DNA of 64,000 nt from Sorangium cellulosum (GCF_002950945.1 NZ_CP012673.1:1550001-1614000), one strand, 5' to 3'; shown: positions 17,594-26,831, counted from the stretch's first letter. Made by a program: numbers and translations. Notes: generated by a model not told the origin, from the letters alone.

Positions 17594-18559
17594 CTACATG
17601 CTGAGGCCCGCGCGGCGCACGGCCTGGTTCAGGAACGGCACGAACTCGTCCGCGGCCTTCTCGTTCCCCTCGCGTGACGGGTGGTTGTCGGTGTTCCCCT
17701 CCGAGCCGTGCAGGGAGAAGTTGGACTCCCCGCGGTTCGTGAGCACGTCGTAGTAGTCGAAGACGACGACGTTCTTCCCGGGATAAGCGCTGAGCCAGCC
17801 GTCGGGCGACTTGATCCAGTTGTTGAACACGCGCGCGAGGTCGGCCTGGCGCTGCCCGATCTCGGCCTCCGAGGGCTTGCCGAGGACGCGCTTCGCGGCC
17901 CATTTCCAGGCGGGATCCTTCGAACGCTTCTGGATGTTGCCCGGGGCGGTGACGTAGACGAACAGCGTGTCCTTCCGCTTCGCGAGCTCGGGGAGCAGCG
18001 ACGCCAGCGTCGCCTTCGCGTTCCAGACCGTGAGCTCCGGGCCGGCCGGGTTGCCGGGGGCGGCGCCCTCGCCGACGAAGCGGTTGTTGGGGTAGCAGGA
18101 CTTGAAGACGACGATCCGGTTCACGGCGCCGTCCGGGAGCGTCTGGTCGTTCAGCGAGACCCGGAGCACCTTGTCCATCTTGTCGCGGAACTTGGGCGCC
18201 CAGTCGAAGAGGTCGGTGTTCTCGCCGATCTCGCTCCCGTACGAGGCCTCGTGGACGCGGTAGCCCTGCTCCGTGAGCTTCCTCCGGAGCCCGCCCCCGT
18301 TCGGGTGCGCCTCGTAGACGCACGAGGCCTTCTCCTTCTCGGGCCCGGGATCCGTGAGCAGCTGGCCGCCGGTCGAGTGGTGGATGAACAGGAGATCCAG
18401 CGGGGCGTCAGGCCGGGCGCTCGAGTAGGCCGACAGATCGAGCGCGCCCGCCTTCGCGATGGGGCCGGTCGCGGCGGGCGCCTTGCCCTCGATGGGGATG
18501 AAGAGGGCGCCCAGCGCGACGAGGAAAGCGCCGGCAGAGACGAGGTGCTTCTTTCTCAT
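17594..18559 (-). CDS. secreted SGNH-hydrolase-like protein
   Basis: 321 residues. I chose the ATG at 18559 (MRKKHLVSAGAFLVALGALF) because GGAGAG precedes it and it begins a signal peptide. A Ser-containing block FIHHSTGGQLL, the segments VVFKSCYPNN and VYVTAPGN, and a C-terminal TDNHPSREGNE with Asp and His look like the blocks of SGNH/GDSL esterases. The spacing of Asp and His is not canonical, so the call is tentative. Among polysaccharide genes a role in adding or removing acyl groups on the polymer is plausible. Positions 18560-18790 hold only a tandem repeat. Confidence 0.65.
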   Translation of the reverse strand: MRKKHLVSAGAFLVALGALFIPIEGKAPAATGPIAKAGALDLSAYSSARPDAPLDLLFIHHSTGGQLLTDPGPEKEKASCVYEAHPNGGGLRRKLTEQGYRVHEASYGSEIGENTDLFDWAPKFRDKMDKVLRVSLNDQTLPDGAVNRIVVFKSCYPNNRFVGEGAAPGNPAGPELTVWNAKATLASLLPELAKRKDTLFVYVTAPGNIQKRSKDPAWKWAAKRVLGKPSEAEIGQRQADLARVFNNWIKSPDGWLSAYPGKNVVVFDYYDVLTNRGESNFSLHGSEGNTDNHPSREGNEKAADEFVPFLNQAVRRAGLSM

Positions 18560-18664
18560 GAGCTCTCCACGAGAGGACGCAGACGGACGAGAGGACGGAG
18601 ACAGCAACGCTGGATTATCTCAGCGTGGCGCGCCGAGGACAAGCCGGCCGGCGCGGGGCAGCCC

Positions 18665-18764
18665 GGCGCTGGCCCTGCGCTCGGGGCGCTGGCCCTGCGC
18701 TCGGGGCGCTGGCCCTGCGCTCGGGGCGCTGGCCCTGCGCTCGGGGCGCTGGCCCTGCGCTCGG
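18665..18764. repeat. 20-bp tandem repeat, five exact copies
   Basis: The unit GGCGCTGGCCCTGCGCTCGG is repeated five times without change between the heparinase-type gene (3' end) and the SGNH-like gene. There are no spacers, so it is not CRISPR. It could vary by slippage. Confidence 0.95.
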
Positions 18765-18790
18765 CCCCACCGCCGCGGCGCTGACGACGC

Positions 18791-21301
18791 TCAGAAGGAG
18801 AGGACGCCGCCCTCGTCGGCCTTGGCGGCGGAGCCGGGGCGGATCGTGATCTCCTCGGCGCCGCCTCCGCCGGCGGCCTTCTTGATCACGTCGTACGAGG
18901 CGCCGGGGATGAGCCCCGTGACGAGGTGCCGCTTCACGCCGGGCGGCGCCGTGTACTGCACCTCGGCGACGGCGCCGAGGCGGACCGGGAACAGGACCAG
19001 CGTCCCCCGCACCGCCGCGCCCGCGAACGGCGTCCCCTGCTTCGTGAGCACGACGGCCGCGGGATCCGCCGCGCCGCCGCGGGACGCTCCCTGGAGGACG
19101 TGGAGGAAACGCGCGTCCTTCGGCATCGTGGACGGCTCGACCCGCAGGATCCCGCGCATCGGCTCGGACGCGGCGGGCTTGGTCTCCCAGGTGCCCCCCG
19201 CCTTGTACTCCTCGGCCGTGAGGACGGCGCTCTCCGGCTGGAGCGTGGTCACGAAGAGCTTCTGCTCCTTCGGCGTCGTGACGGTCGCGAGCTTCCCCGC
19301 GACCTGCGCGACCGTCGGCGTCTGCAGGAAGAAGCGCTTGAAGCGGCCCTCCTTGCCCGTCGCGGCGCGATCGTAGATCACGAGGTGGTCCGGCTTGAGC
19401 CACACGATCGAGCGGCTGACGTGCGTCACGTCGGCGATGTTCTCGTACCTGGAGTTGTAGAGCGCGGTCGCGTCGCCGAGGACGTAGGTGTAGTCCTGCG
19501 CGAGGCTCCTCGCGAGCACCCGGGGATCGTCCGTGTGCACGAGCGGCCACTGGGATCCGCTCTTCCAGAGCCAGGCCCGGTTCGGATCCTCGTGGTGCTG
19601 GACCTTGTCGTTCTCGACGGTGAGGGTGTTGTGCTGCTCGGAGCCCGAGAAGAACGAGCCGTACCCGACGCGCTCCTTCGTGAGCCACTCGCCGCCGCGG
19701 TAGAAGCCGAAGCTGAGGCCGTCGCCGTGCTGGTGATCGATGTGCTCCCAGCCGAGCCGGAAGTGGAACCAGGCCGCGTCGGGCCCCCAGCCCGTCCGCG
19801 CAGAGACCTCGCCGAGGCCGGCGCCGTGGTGCGAGAGCGGGACCTTGGGGCGCGGGTCGGTCGGGGTGACCGCCGGGTCGAGCAGCAGGAAGTACAGGAT
19901 GGGGTGGCGCCGGTGATCCTCGCCCGCCGAGCGGGCGCGCCGCGCGAGGGCCGCGGGGCCGCCGGGGCCCAGGTGGATGGCCATCCAGCGGAGCGCGTTC
20001 AGGCGCTCGGTGTTGCCGCTGTTCTCGGCGTGCAGGCCGAGCGCCGCGAGCGCGTCGATGTGATCGGTGAGCTCGTAGCTCTGGCCGTCGCCGGACCACG
20101 CGGCCTCGTGGGTCGGCCCGAGCCGTCCCACCGCCGTGCCGGGGCTCAGGCTGTGCAGGTGGGCCGGGATCATCTCGTGCCAGAAGGGGTTGCCGTCGAG
20201 GTGCACCTGCGGGCCCCACTTCGCCGGATCGGCCTCGCCGGCCGTCTGGATGGCGAGCAGCGTCTGGCTCACGTAGGCCAGCGTGTAGCGGCCGTACTGG
20301 AAGCCCTCCGGCGCCGAGCCGCCGCGCGCGTCGTTCCTGAGGACGTGGTCGCTCATGTAGAGCCACGCCCCGGCGACGCTCGTGAAGTAGTCCCGGAGCC
20401 GCCGGTAGGCGCCGCTCGGCTTCGGATCCGGCGGATCGTCGGCCTCGTCGAACGCGAGCGACATGAGCGTGAGGTTGCGCATGTGCGACGTGAAGTAGTT
20501 GTTCACGGCGTACCGGCGCTTCTTCGGCTCCTTCAGCAGCACCGGGTCGTTCAGCTTCCCCGCCGGCTCGGGGTGGTCGTGGCTCGTCGTGGACGACTTC
20601 AGCTGCTCCTCGGCCCAGCGGAGGAACAGGGTCCTCAGCGCCGCCTTGTCCTCGGCCGAGAGGTACCCGTAGATCCAGTCGACCGCGAGGCCGAACGACT
20701 CGCCGGCCCAGCGGGCGCGGTCGCCCGTCGAGAAGCGGCCCTTGAAGACGCCGTCGGGATCGCCCTTGGCCACGCGGTCGGCGATGTGGAGCAGGATCTT
20801 CCGCGCGCGCGCGGCGTACTGGTTGCGGGCCGCCTGCTCGCCCGAGATGAGCGACATGAAGGCGAACAGCTCGGCCTGCGACTCGCAGAAGACGCGGGCC
20901 GCCGTGCAGTCGCCCCCGGAGGGGACCTGGCCCTTGTCCATCGCCGCCGCGGCCTCGACCGCGAGGGCCTCGAGCTCCCTGAAGAAGGGGTTCGCGCGCG
21001 TGGCGCGCGCCCTGAGCTTCGGCAGGTCGGCCTCGCGCACCCAGAGCCTCGGGTGCCCCTTCGCGGGAGAGGCGGGCGGCGCCGGCGGCGCCGCGAACGA
21101 GGGCGGCGTGGCGAACGAGGGCGGCGCGGCGGCGAGGGCGGCGGCGCCCTCCTGCGTCGCCGGCGCGCCGCCCTGCACGGCCGGGGTCGGCGGCCCCGGG
21201 GTCTGCCGCCGGTCACAGCCGGCGAGGCCGCCCGCGGAGGCCGCGGCCGCGGCCGCGAGCGCGAGGGACGCGACCGCCGCGCCGGGCCGCCAGCGCTTCA
21301 T
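18791..21301 (-). CDS. heparinase II/III-like polysaccharide lyase, lipoprotein
   Basis: 836 residues from the ATG at 21301, which overlaps the upstream stop (ATGA). A signal peptide ends in the lipobox GLAGC. An Ala/Pro-rich linker follows, then a long helical (alpha/alpha toroid) region of about 350 residues. The heparinase II/III domain begins around HIDHQHGDGLSFGFYRGGEW and continues with EQHNTLTVENDK. The conserved His and Tyr residues of this lyase family are present in that stretch. Uronate-cleaving lyases are common in acidic exopolysaccharide loci, where they trim or release the polymer; the uronic acid would come from the dehydrogenase at 5601. The C-terminal 150 residues are beta-rich. 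Confidence 0.85.
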   Translation of the reverse strand: MKRWRPGAAVASLALAAAAAASAGGLAGCDRRQTPGPPTPAVQGGAPATQEGAAALAAAPPSFATPPSFAAPPAPPASPAKGHPRLWVREADLPKLRARATRANPFFRELEALAVEAAAAMDKGQVPSGGDCTAARVFCESQAELFAFMSLISGEQAARNQYAARARKILLHIADRVAKGDPDGVFKGRFSTGDRARWAGESFGLAVDWIYGYLSAEDKAALRTLFLRWAEEQLKSSTTSHDHPEPAGKLNDPVLLKEPKKRRYAVNNYFTSHMRNLTLMSLAFDEADDPPDPKPSGAYRRLRDYFTSVAGAWLYMSDHVLRNDARGGSAPEGFQYGRYTLAYVSQTLLAIQTAGEADPAKWGPQVHLDGNPFWHEMIPAHLHSLSPGTAVGRLGPTHEAAWSGDGQSYELTDHIDALAALGLHAENSGNTERLNALRWMAIHLGPGGPAALARRARSAGEDHRRHPILYFLLLDPAVTPTDPRPKVPLSHHGAGLGEVSARTGWGPDAAWFHFRLGWEHIDHQHGDGLSFGFYRGGEWLTKERVGYGSFFSGSEQHNTLTVENDKVQHHEDPNRAWLWKSGSQWPLVHTDDPRVLARSLAQDYTYVLGDATALYNSRYENIADVTHVSRSIVWLKPDHLVIYDRAATGKEGRFKRFFLQTPTVAQVAGKLATVTTPKEQKLFVTTLQPESAVLTAEEYKAGGTWETKPAASEPMRGILRVEPSTMPKDARFLHVLQGASRGGAADPAAVVLTKQGTPFAGAAVRGTLVLFPVRLGAVAEVQYTAPPGVKRHLVTGLIPGASYDVIKKAAGGGGAEEITIRPGSAAKADEGGVLSF

Positions 21302-22308
21302 TTCCCGTGTTCCCGGAGATAGGCGAACGTGCGCTGGAGGCCCTCTTCCGTGGGGACCAGCTGCTTCCAGCCGAGCGCCTTCAGCTTCGTGTTGTCGAAG
21401 CGGTTGCCCTTCCACGTCGTCGCCGTCTTGTAGGGCGTGAAGATGGCCGGCAGCTGCCCCTTCGAGTGGGCGTGGTACCGCGCGACGAGCTTCGATATCC
21501 CGGCGAGCGCGGCGTAGGGGACCCGGACCGAGCGGATCGGCTTCACCTCGCGCTTGTAGCGGGCGAGGTAGGCGTCGCACGTGGGCAGGTCGTCGTCGTG
21601 GACGTTGTAGACCTGCCCCTTCGCCACGTTGCTCCGGCCGGCGACGGCGATCGCCTCGGCGCAGTTGTCGACGTACGTGAGCGGGAGCAGGTTGTTCCCG
21701 CCGAGGTGCAGGAAGAGGCCGAACAGGTTCATGCCGACGCGGCCGGAGAAGGCGTTGCCGCCCGGGCCGTAGATGACGCCGGGGCGGATCACGGTCAGCG
21801 GGAAGCCGTAGCGCGCCTGGTACTCCCAGAAGAGCTTCTCCTGCCGGAGCTTCGCCTGCGAGTAGAGGTCCCGCTGCTCGGGGCGCGACTCGAGCGGCGT
21901 GTTCTCGTCGACGATGTACCCGCGCGGCAGGTCGGCGACGCCGTAGACGCCGAAGGAGCTGATCAGGATGACCCGGGGGGACCGGCCCGTGTGGACCAGC
22001 GCCTCGAGCAGGTTCTTCGAGGCGACCACGGTGTTCAGGAACATGTCCGCGGGCGCGCCGCCCATGGCCGCGGCGACGTGGTAGACGACGTCGACGCCCT
22101 CGACCGCGCGCTCCGCCGCCTCCTTCGAGCCGAGCGAGCCCACCGTGAGCTCGAGCGCGGCGCCCCGCTTCCGCTCGATCTCCTCGAGCCGGGCGCGGTT
22201 GCTCGCGGGGCGGACGAGGCAGCGGATGTCGGTCTCGCCGTGGGCGAGCAGCCGGTCGACGAGCGCCGAGCCGAGGAAGCCGTTCGATCCGGTGACAAGG
22301 ACTTTCAT
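21298..22308 (-). CDS. NAD-dependent epimerase/dehydratase (extended SDR)
   Basis: 336 residues from the ATG at 22308, overlapping the oxidoreductase stop as ATGA. It has the nucleotide-binding motif VTGSNGFLGSAL, the active-site motif YSQAK and the Ser of LISSFGVYG, plus VIRPGVIYGPG. This is an extended short-chain dehydrogenase acting on a nucleotide sugar, likely an epimerase or reductase in precursor supply. It sits between the lyase and the Gfo/Idh/MocA gene in a tightly coupled run. The exact reaction cannot be told. Confidence 0.88.
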   Translation of the reverse strand: MKVLVTGSNGFLGSALVDRLLAHGETDIRCLVRPASNRARLEEIERKRGAALELTVGSLGSKEAAERAVEGVDVVYHVAAAMGGAPADMFLNTVVASKNLLEALVHTGRSPRVILISSFGVYGVADLPRGYIVDENTPLESRPEQRDLYSQAKLRQEKLFWEYQARYGFPLTVIRPGVIYGPGGNAFSGRVGMNLFGLFLHLGGNNLLPLTYVDNCAEAIAVAGRSNVAKGQVYNVHDDDLPTCDAYLARYKREVKPIRSVRVPYAALAGISKLVARYHAHSKGQLPAIFTPYKTATTWKGNRFDNTKLKALGWKQLVPTEEGLQRTFAYLREHGK

Positions 22309-23393
22309 GTGCGCGCCTTCTCCTGCGGAGCCTGCCGGAAGATCTCGTCCATCATCCACGCGACCCGGATCATGTCCCGGTACGAGATGGGCAGCTCCGC
22401 GCCGCGGGTGATGCTGTCGTAGAAGAGCCCGATGAGCCGGTTCATCCCCGAGAAGAAGTGGAAGTCGCTGCGGGCGAACTTCACCACGTTCTTGCCCCCC
22501 TCGCGCAGGTACGAGAGGGCCTGATCGAAGGCGGGCACCACGCGCCCGATGGCGCTCGGCAGCTTCGGCGACGCGTCGAGCGTGACGGTGCGGCTCGTGA
22601 AGTCGACGTGGAGGGTGTTCTTCGTGCCGTAGACGCGGAGGAAGTGGCCGGGCGGCCGCGCGTGCGACGAGAACGTCCCGTAGGCGCTGACGCGCTTGCC
22701 CTGCACCATGACGCGGAGCTCGTCCAGCATGTCGTCGCGGCTATCGCCGAAGCGCTTCTCCCGGAGCGCGTAGGCGGTCGCGGTGACCTTCGGCTGCTCG
22801 TCGTCGACGAACTCGACCACCTTGTTCAGCAGGTGATCGATGTTGTTGTGGAACAGCTTGCCGGGGAGGCGATGGACCCAGTGCGCGCCGTCGCCGAGCA
22901 GCGCCGCCCCGAACGGGCCGGAGAGGTTGTAGCCGAAGCAGCTCTCCACGTGGACGGGGTCGCCGAGCAGGCCCTCGGTGATGAGCTCCCGCATCTCGAC
23001 GGCCGGCGGGTCGAACAGGTACTCCCAGCCGACGGTCATCTTCTTCCCGGCGGCGGTGCAGAGGTCGATGAGCTGCCGCACGTCCGCGAGGTTCAGCGCG
23101 ATCGGCTTCTCCACGTAGACGTGGGCGCCCGCCTCGATCGCGCGCCGCGCGAGGAAGAGGTGCGACTGCGGAGGGGTGGTGATGTGGACGACGTCGGGCT
23201 TCTCGACGTCGAGCATCCGGTCGAACGAGTCGTAGTGGCTCGGGACGCCGTAGCGCACCGCGATCTGCTCGGCCATCAGGAGCTCGAGGTCGCATACGGC
23301 GACGACCCGAGCCCGCTCCGGCATCTTCTGGATCTCTTCTATGTGGCCGTCGGCGATCTTGCCGCAGCCGACGATCGCGATTTTGAGGGTCAT
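22305..23393 (-). CDS. Gfo/Idh/MocA-family oxidoreductase
   Basis: 362 residues. The N-terminal Rossmann motif is IVGCGKIADGHI, and the diagnostic EKPIALNLADVRQLIDLC contains the EKP motif. The C-terminal alpha/beta domain has HNNIDHLLNKVVEF. These enzymes oxidise or reduce sugars or nucleotide sugars with NAD(P). It is the first gene of a coupled minus-strand run (oxidoreductase, epimerase, lyase) and is divergent from the glycosyltransferase at 23599, so the 205-bp gap probably holds promoters in both directions. Confidence 0.9.
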   Translation of the reverse strand: MTLKIAIVGCGKIADGHIEEIQKMPERARVVAVCDLELLMAEQIAVRYGVPSHYDSFDRMLDVEKPDVVHITTPPQSHLFLARRAIEAGAHVYVEKPIALNLADVRQLIDLCTAAGKKMTVGWEYLFDPPAVEMRELITEGLLGDPVHVESCFGYNLSGPFGAALLGDGAHWVHRLPGKLFHNNIDHLLNKVVEFVDDEQPKVTATAYALREKRFGDSRDDMLDELRVMVQGKRVSAYGTFSSHARPPGHFLRVYGTKNTLHVDFTSRTVTLDASPKLPSAIGRVVPAFDQALSYLREGGKNVVKFARSDFHFFSGMNRLIGLFYDSITRGAELPISYRDMIRVAWMMDEIFRQAPQEKART

Positions 23394-23598
23394 GGGGCGG
23401 CGGAGCGTACCGCAACGGGGCGGCCGAGAGCTAGGCTCTACGACCCGCGCGCGCCGGCGTGCGGCGCGTAGCTGACGGCGCGTCTTGCCGCTGACCGCGC
23501 CTCTGACCGCGCGCGGGGCGGGGTGGACGAGTCTGGTGACGATCGCGGCGGCGTCGGGTAGGCTGCGCGGCGCATCACATCAAGAAGGGTGGTGAGCG

Positions 23599-24813
23599 GT
23601 GCGCGTGCTTCATGTTCTTCATACGTCGCTGCCGGTGATGGCGGGGTACACGATCCGCAGCGACTACATCATCCGGCACCAGGCCGAGCACGGGATGCAG
23701 CCGGCCGTGGTGACGTCGGCGCAGCAGGGGTCGGGCGAGGTGCTGCGCGAGGAGATCCGCGGCATCAGCTACTTCCGGACGCGCGAGCCGTCCGGCAAGA
23801 AGCTGCCGGTCGTCCGGGAGCTCTCGCTCATGCGGGCGCTGGAGTCGCGCGTCGAGGACGCGATCCGGGAGTTCAAGCCCGACCTCGTGCACGCGCACTC
23901 GCCGATGCTGATCGGGCTGCCGGCGCTCGCGGCCGCGCGCCGCTTCCGGCTCCCGCTCGTCTACGAGGTGCGCGACCTCTGGGAGAACGCCTCCGTGGAC
24001 CGCGGCAAGTTCGCCGAGGACTCGGTGCCCTACAAGATCGCGGCCGGCCTCGAGACCATCGTCTACAAGTACGCCGACGCGACGGTCACGATCTGCGAGA
24101 GCCTGAAGAACGCGGTCGCGCCGCGGGTGCGCAGCGCGGACGCGCTCTACGTCGTGGGCAACGGCGTCGACTCGGACAAGTTCGCGCCGCGCGAGCCCCC
24201 GCCGGGCGCGTGGGAGCGCTTCGGCGTCGCCGGCAAGCGGATCATCGGGTATGTCGGCACGTTCCAGCCGTACGAGGGGCTCCAGACGCTCATCGCGGCG
24301 ATCGGCGACATCGCCAAGGAGATCCCGGACGCGCACGTCGTGATCACGGGGGCCGGCGGTCAGGAGATGGAGCTCAAGGCGTTCGCCCGGGAAAGAGGGG
24401 TGGAGTCCAAGGTGACGTTCACCGGGCGGGTGCCGCACGACGAGGTGTTCAACATCTACGCGATGGCGAGCCTGCTCGTTTATCCGCGCATCCGGACCCG
24501 GACGACCGCGCTCACGACACCGCTGAAGCCCCTGGAGGCGATGGCCATGGCCCGCCCCGTGATGGTGAGCGACGTCCCGGCGATGGGAGAGCTCGTGCGT
24601 TATGGCGAGACGGGGTTCGTCTTCAAAGCGGGCGACAGCGCCGACCTCACGCGGCGGTGCGTCGAGGCCTTGAAGGACCAGGAGCGCCTCGATCAGGTGG
24701 GCAAGAACGCGCGGGAATGGATCCTCAAGGAGCGGCAATGGCCCACGCTGCTCTCGCGGTACCCGACGATCTACGAGAAGGCGATCGCCGCGCGGCGCGG
24801 TCAGGGCAAATAG
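23599..24813 (+). CDS. GT4-family glycosyltransferase
   Basis: 404 residues from a GTG preceded by GGTGAG. The GT-B fold is shown by an N-terminal LHVLHTSLPVMAGYTIRS, a donor-side segment IGYVGTFQPYEGLQTLI, and the C-terminal PLKPLEAMAMARPVMVSD motif of GT4 enzymes. HTSLPVMAGYT resembles glycosyltransferases of exosortase/exopolysaccharide loci. It would add a sugar to the lipid-linked repeat unit in the cytoplasm. It is the only ordinary glycosyltransferase visible in this locus, so others must lie elsewhere if the repeat unit is long. Confidence 0.9.
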   Translation: MRVLHVLHTSLPVMAGYTIRSDYIIRHQAEHGMQPAVVTSAQQGSGEVLREEIRGISYFRTREPSGKKLPVVRELSLMRALESRVEDAIREFKPDLVHAHSPMLIGLPALAAARRFRLPLVYEVRDLWENASVDRGKFAEDSVPYKIAAGLETIVYKYADATVTICESLKNAVAPRVRSADALYVVGNGVDSDKFAPREPPPGAWERFGVAGKRIIGYVGTFQPYEGLQTLIAAIGDIAKEIPDAHVVITGAGGQEMELKAFARERGVESKVTFTGRVPHDEVFNIYAMASLLVYPRIRTRTTALTTPLKPLEAMAMARPVMVSDVPAMGELVRYGETGFVFKAGDSADLTRRCVEALKDQERLDQVGKNAREWILKERQWPTLLSRYPTIYEKAIAARRGQGK

Positions 24814-25050
24814 CGGCGCAGCACGTGGAGCGTCCCCGGGGCGCGCGAGCTCCCGGCGACGCTCCCGGCTCCTCTCCAGGCGACGCTCCCCGCAGAGCGC
24901 GCGGCGCGGCGTGTCTCCAGGGATTGCGCGTCCGGTGCGCCGCGCGCCGCCAGCGCCCCCCGCGCTCGAACGCGCCCCCTACCGCCGGAGACCAGCGTCG
25001 CCGCGGCCAGCGCGGGGGCGATCCGGAGGCTCGCCCGCCGGGATCCGGGG

Positions 25051-25056
25051 TATGAT
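25051..25056 (+). promoter_or_regulatory. possible -10 element (TATGAT) for the SpoIIAA-like gene
   Basis: TATGAT lies 50 bp before the GTG at 25106, in a 292-bp gap that otherwise shows only short repeats of GGCGACGCTCCC type. No good -35 is seen 16-18 bp upstream, so this is weak. Confidence 0.3.
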
Positions 25057-25105
25057 TTCGCCGCCCCGTCCCGCCCCTTCGGGAATTGGCAGGAGGTCTC
25101 TCAAC

Positions 25106-25483
25106 GTGTTCGAGATCAAAGTCGACCGGATCCACGCCATGGTGGATTTCGTTCTCGAGGGCCGTGTCCGCCTCGAAGAAATGGAGCACTTCGTCAGCGA
25201 GCTGAGGAAGGCGTGCGAGAGCCTCCAGGGCCGGGAAATCAAGATCAAGGCGGACGTCCGGGGGTTCCGGCCGATGGCGCCCGACGTGGCGGAGAAGATC
25301 CGCGCCGTCCAGGAGTTCGGGCTGGAGCTCGGGGTGATGCGCGTGGCGGAGATCATCGAGAGCGACATCGTCGCGCTCCAGCTCAACCGCGTCGCGCGCG
25401 AGAGCGGCACGGACAAGGTCCTCCGGCGGTTCTGGGACGAGGACGCCGCACACGAGTGGCTCCTCCACGGCGACCCCGAATGA
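25106..25483 (+). CDS. SpoIIAA/STAS-like small protein
   Basis: 125 residues from the GTG at 25106, 8 nt after a perfect AGGAGGT. Alternating strands and helices (FEIKVDRIHAMVDFVLEGRV, then EIKIKADVRGFRPMAP) resemble the SpoIIAA-like/STAS fold found as single-domain proteins in myxobacteria. The clear phospho-Ser loop of RsbV proteins is missing. It lies downstream of the polysaccharide locus and may be part of its control, but I cannot assign a function. It is convergent with the S58 peptidase, with a nested palindrome between them. Confidence 0.75.
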   Translation: MFEIKVDRIHAMVDFVLEGRVRLEEMEHFVSELRKACESLQGREIKIKADVRGFRPMAPDVAEKIRAVQEFGLELGVMRVAEIIESDIVALQLNRVARESGTDKVLRRFWDEDAAHEWLLHGDPE

Positions 25484-25506
25484 GCGGCGGGCACCCGCTG
25501 CGGATA

Positions 25507-25581
25507 CGGGCCCACCTCGACGTTTTCGGTGCTCAGCGCACGGGAGTGCGCCTCCGCGCCGAAAACGCCGATCTGGGCCCG
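25507..25581. terminator. nested three-level palindrome between convergent genes
   Basis: Three perfect pairs are stacked: CGGGCCCA (25507-25514) with TGGGCCCG (25574-25581), CGTTTTCGG (25521-25529) with CCGAAAACG (25559-25567), and GCGCAC (25536-25541) with GTGCGC (25546-25551) around a GGGA loop. Internal loops are 6/6 and 6/7 nt. As it lies between stops on opposite strands, a bidirectional terminator is likely. Confidence 0.7.
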
Positions 25582-25628
25582 TCTCCTGTGCGGGTGACCG
25601 CCGCTCTGCGACGCGTGTACCAGGGGCG

Positions 25629-26831
25629 CTAGGAGGACGGGCGGGGGTCGGCGGGGTGGGGGGGGCGGTACTGCTTGAGGAGGGCGGCTACGGCGTCGAG
25701 CGGGAGGGCGGGGGCGTGGTGGCCGCTGTGGCCGGTCATGTCGACGCCGGCGCAGATCGCGTTGAGGATCGCCTCCTCCACCACGTCGACGGCGGCCTCG
25801 AAGAGCGCGTCGAGCTCGGTGTCGAGGACGACCTCGGCCATGTGGCGGCCAGGGGCGATGGGGCGCACGCTGAGCGAACGGCTGGAGCGAGGCACGCCCG
25901 GATCGTCGTCGGCTAGGCGCGGGACGCGGTTCGCGGTGCTCCAGGCGAGGACGATCTCGCCGGAGTTGTTGGCCGCATAGCCGCCGGTCCGGCCGATCGC
26001 GAGCGCGGCGCGACGCGCGAGGCGCGAGAGCTGGCGGTGGATGAGGGGGGCGTCGGTGGCCACGAGCACGATGATCGAACCGGCCGGACCGCGGCGCGGG
26101 ATGTGCGCGAAGCGGTCGCTGATGAGGCGGCCCACCGGGACGCCGTCGACGCGCAGCAGATCGCGGTCGCCGAAGTTCGAGAGCACGAGCGCGCCCACCG
26201 CGACGTCGAGGCCGGCCATCGGGACGCGGCGGCTGGAGGTGCCGATCCCGCCCGCGAAGTGGAAGGTCTGCATGCCGGTGCCGGCGCCGACACAGCCCTC
26301 GTCCACGGCGCCGCCCCGGGCCGCCTCGAGCGCCTCGGTGACGTCCGCCTGCATGACGTGGCGCCCCACGGCGTCGTTCAAGTAACTGTCGTCGCACTCG
26401 GCGACGACCGGGATCGCGACGTCGTACTCCTTTCCGATCTTCGGGTGCAGCTGAGAGAGCCACGCGACCGTGGCGTCGAGGACGCGGCCGACACACAACG
26501 TGCTGCAGAGCAGGATCGGGGTCTCGCAGAGGCCCCACTCGTTGATCTGCGCGAGGCCCGTGACCTCGCCGGCGCCGTTCAGCACGTAGCTCGCCGTGAA
26601 CACCCGCTCGAGGAAGACGTCGCCCTCGGCGGGGACGACCGCGGTCACGCCGGTGCGCACCGGGCCGATGCCAGGGATGAGCTCGCCCTCACCCTCGATC
26701 TTGGTCACATGGCCCACGCGCACGCCGGCCACGTCCGTGATCGCGTTGTCGCGACCGGTCGGGAAACGGCCGATCGCGATGCCGAGATCACGCAGCCGGG
26801 GACGCACGATCCGCGGGGGAGGCGCGGTCAT
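25629..26831 (-). CDS. S58-family N-terminal-nucleophile aminopeptidase (DmpA/BapA-like)
   Basis: 400 residues from the ATG at 26831, which overlaps the ATP-grasp stop (ATGA). Family motifs are DVAGVRVGHVTKIEG, NEWGLCETPILLCS and VGAGTGMQTFHFAGGIGTSS. The self-cleavage point Gly251/Ser252 lies in RGPAGSIIVLVATDAPL; Ser252 would become the catalytic N-terminus of the beta chain. DmpA cleaves L-amino-acid amides with D-esterase activity, and BapA cleaves beta-peptides. No signal peptide is seen, so it should be cytoplasmic. Coupling to a peptide-ligase-like gene suggests that it matures or recycles that enzyme's product. Confidence 0.9.
   Translation of the reverse strand: MTAPPPRIVRPRLRDLGIAIGRFPTGRDNAITDVAGVRVGHVTKIEGEGELIPGIGPVRTGVTAVVPAEGDVFLERVFTASYVLNGAGEVTGLAQINEWGLCETPILLCSTLCVGRVLDATVAWLSQLHPKIGKEYDVAIPVVAECDDSYLNDAVGRHVMQADVTEALEAARGGAVDEGCVGAGTGMQTFHFAGGIGTSSRRVPMAGLDVAVGALVLSNFGDRDLLRVDGVPVGRLISDRFAHIPRRGPAGSIIVLVATDAPLIHRQLSRLARRAALAIGRTGGYAANNSGEIVLAWSTANRVPRLADDDPGVPRSSRSLSVRPIAPGRHMAEVVLDTELDALFEAAVDVVEEAILNAICAGVDMTGHSGHHAPALPLDAVAALLKQYRPPHPADPRPSS

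Noticed and set aside
18665-18764. Possible CRISPR array
   Set aside because: The five 20-bp units are contiguous with no spacers, and no cas genes are nearby.
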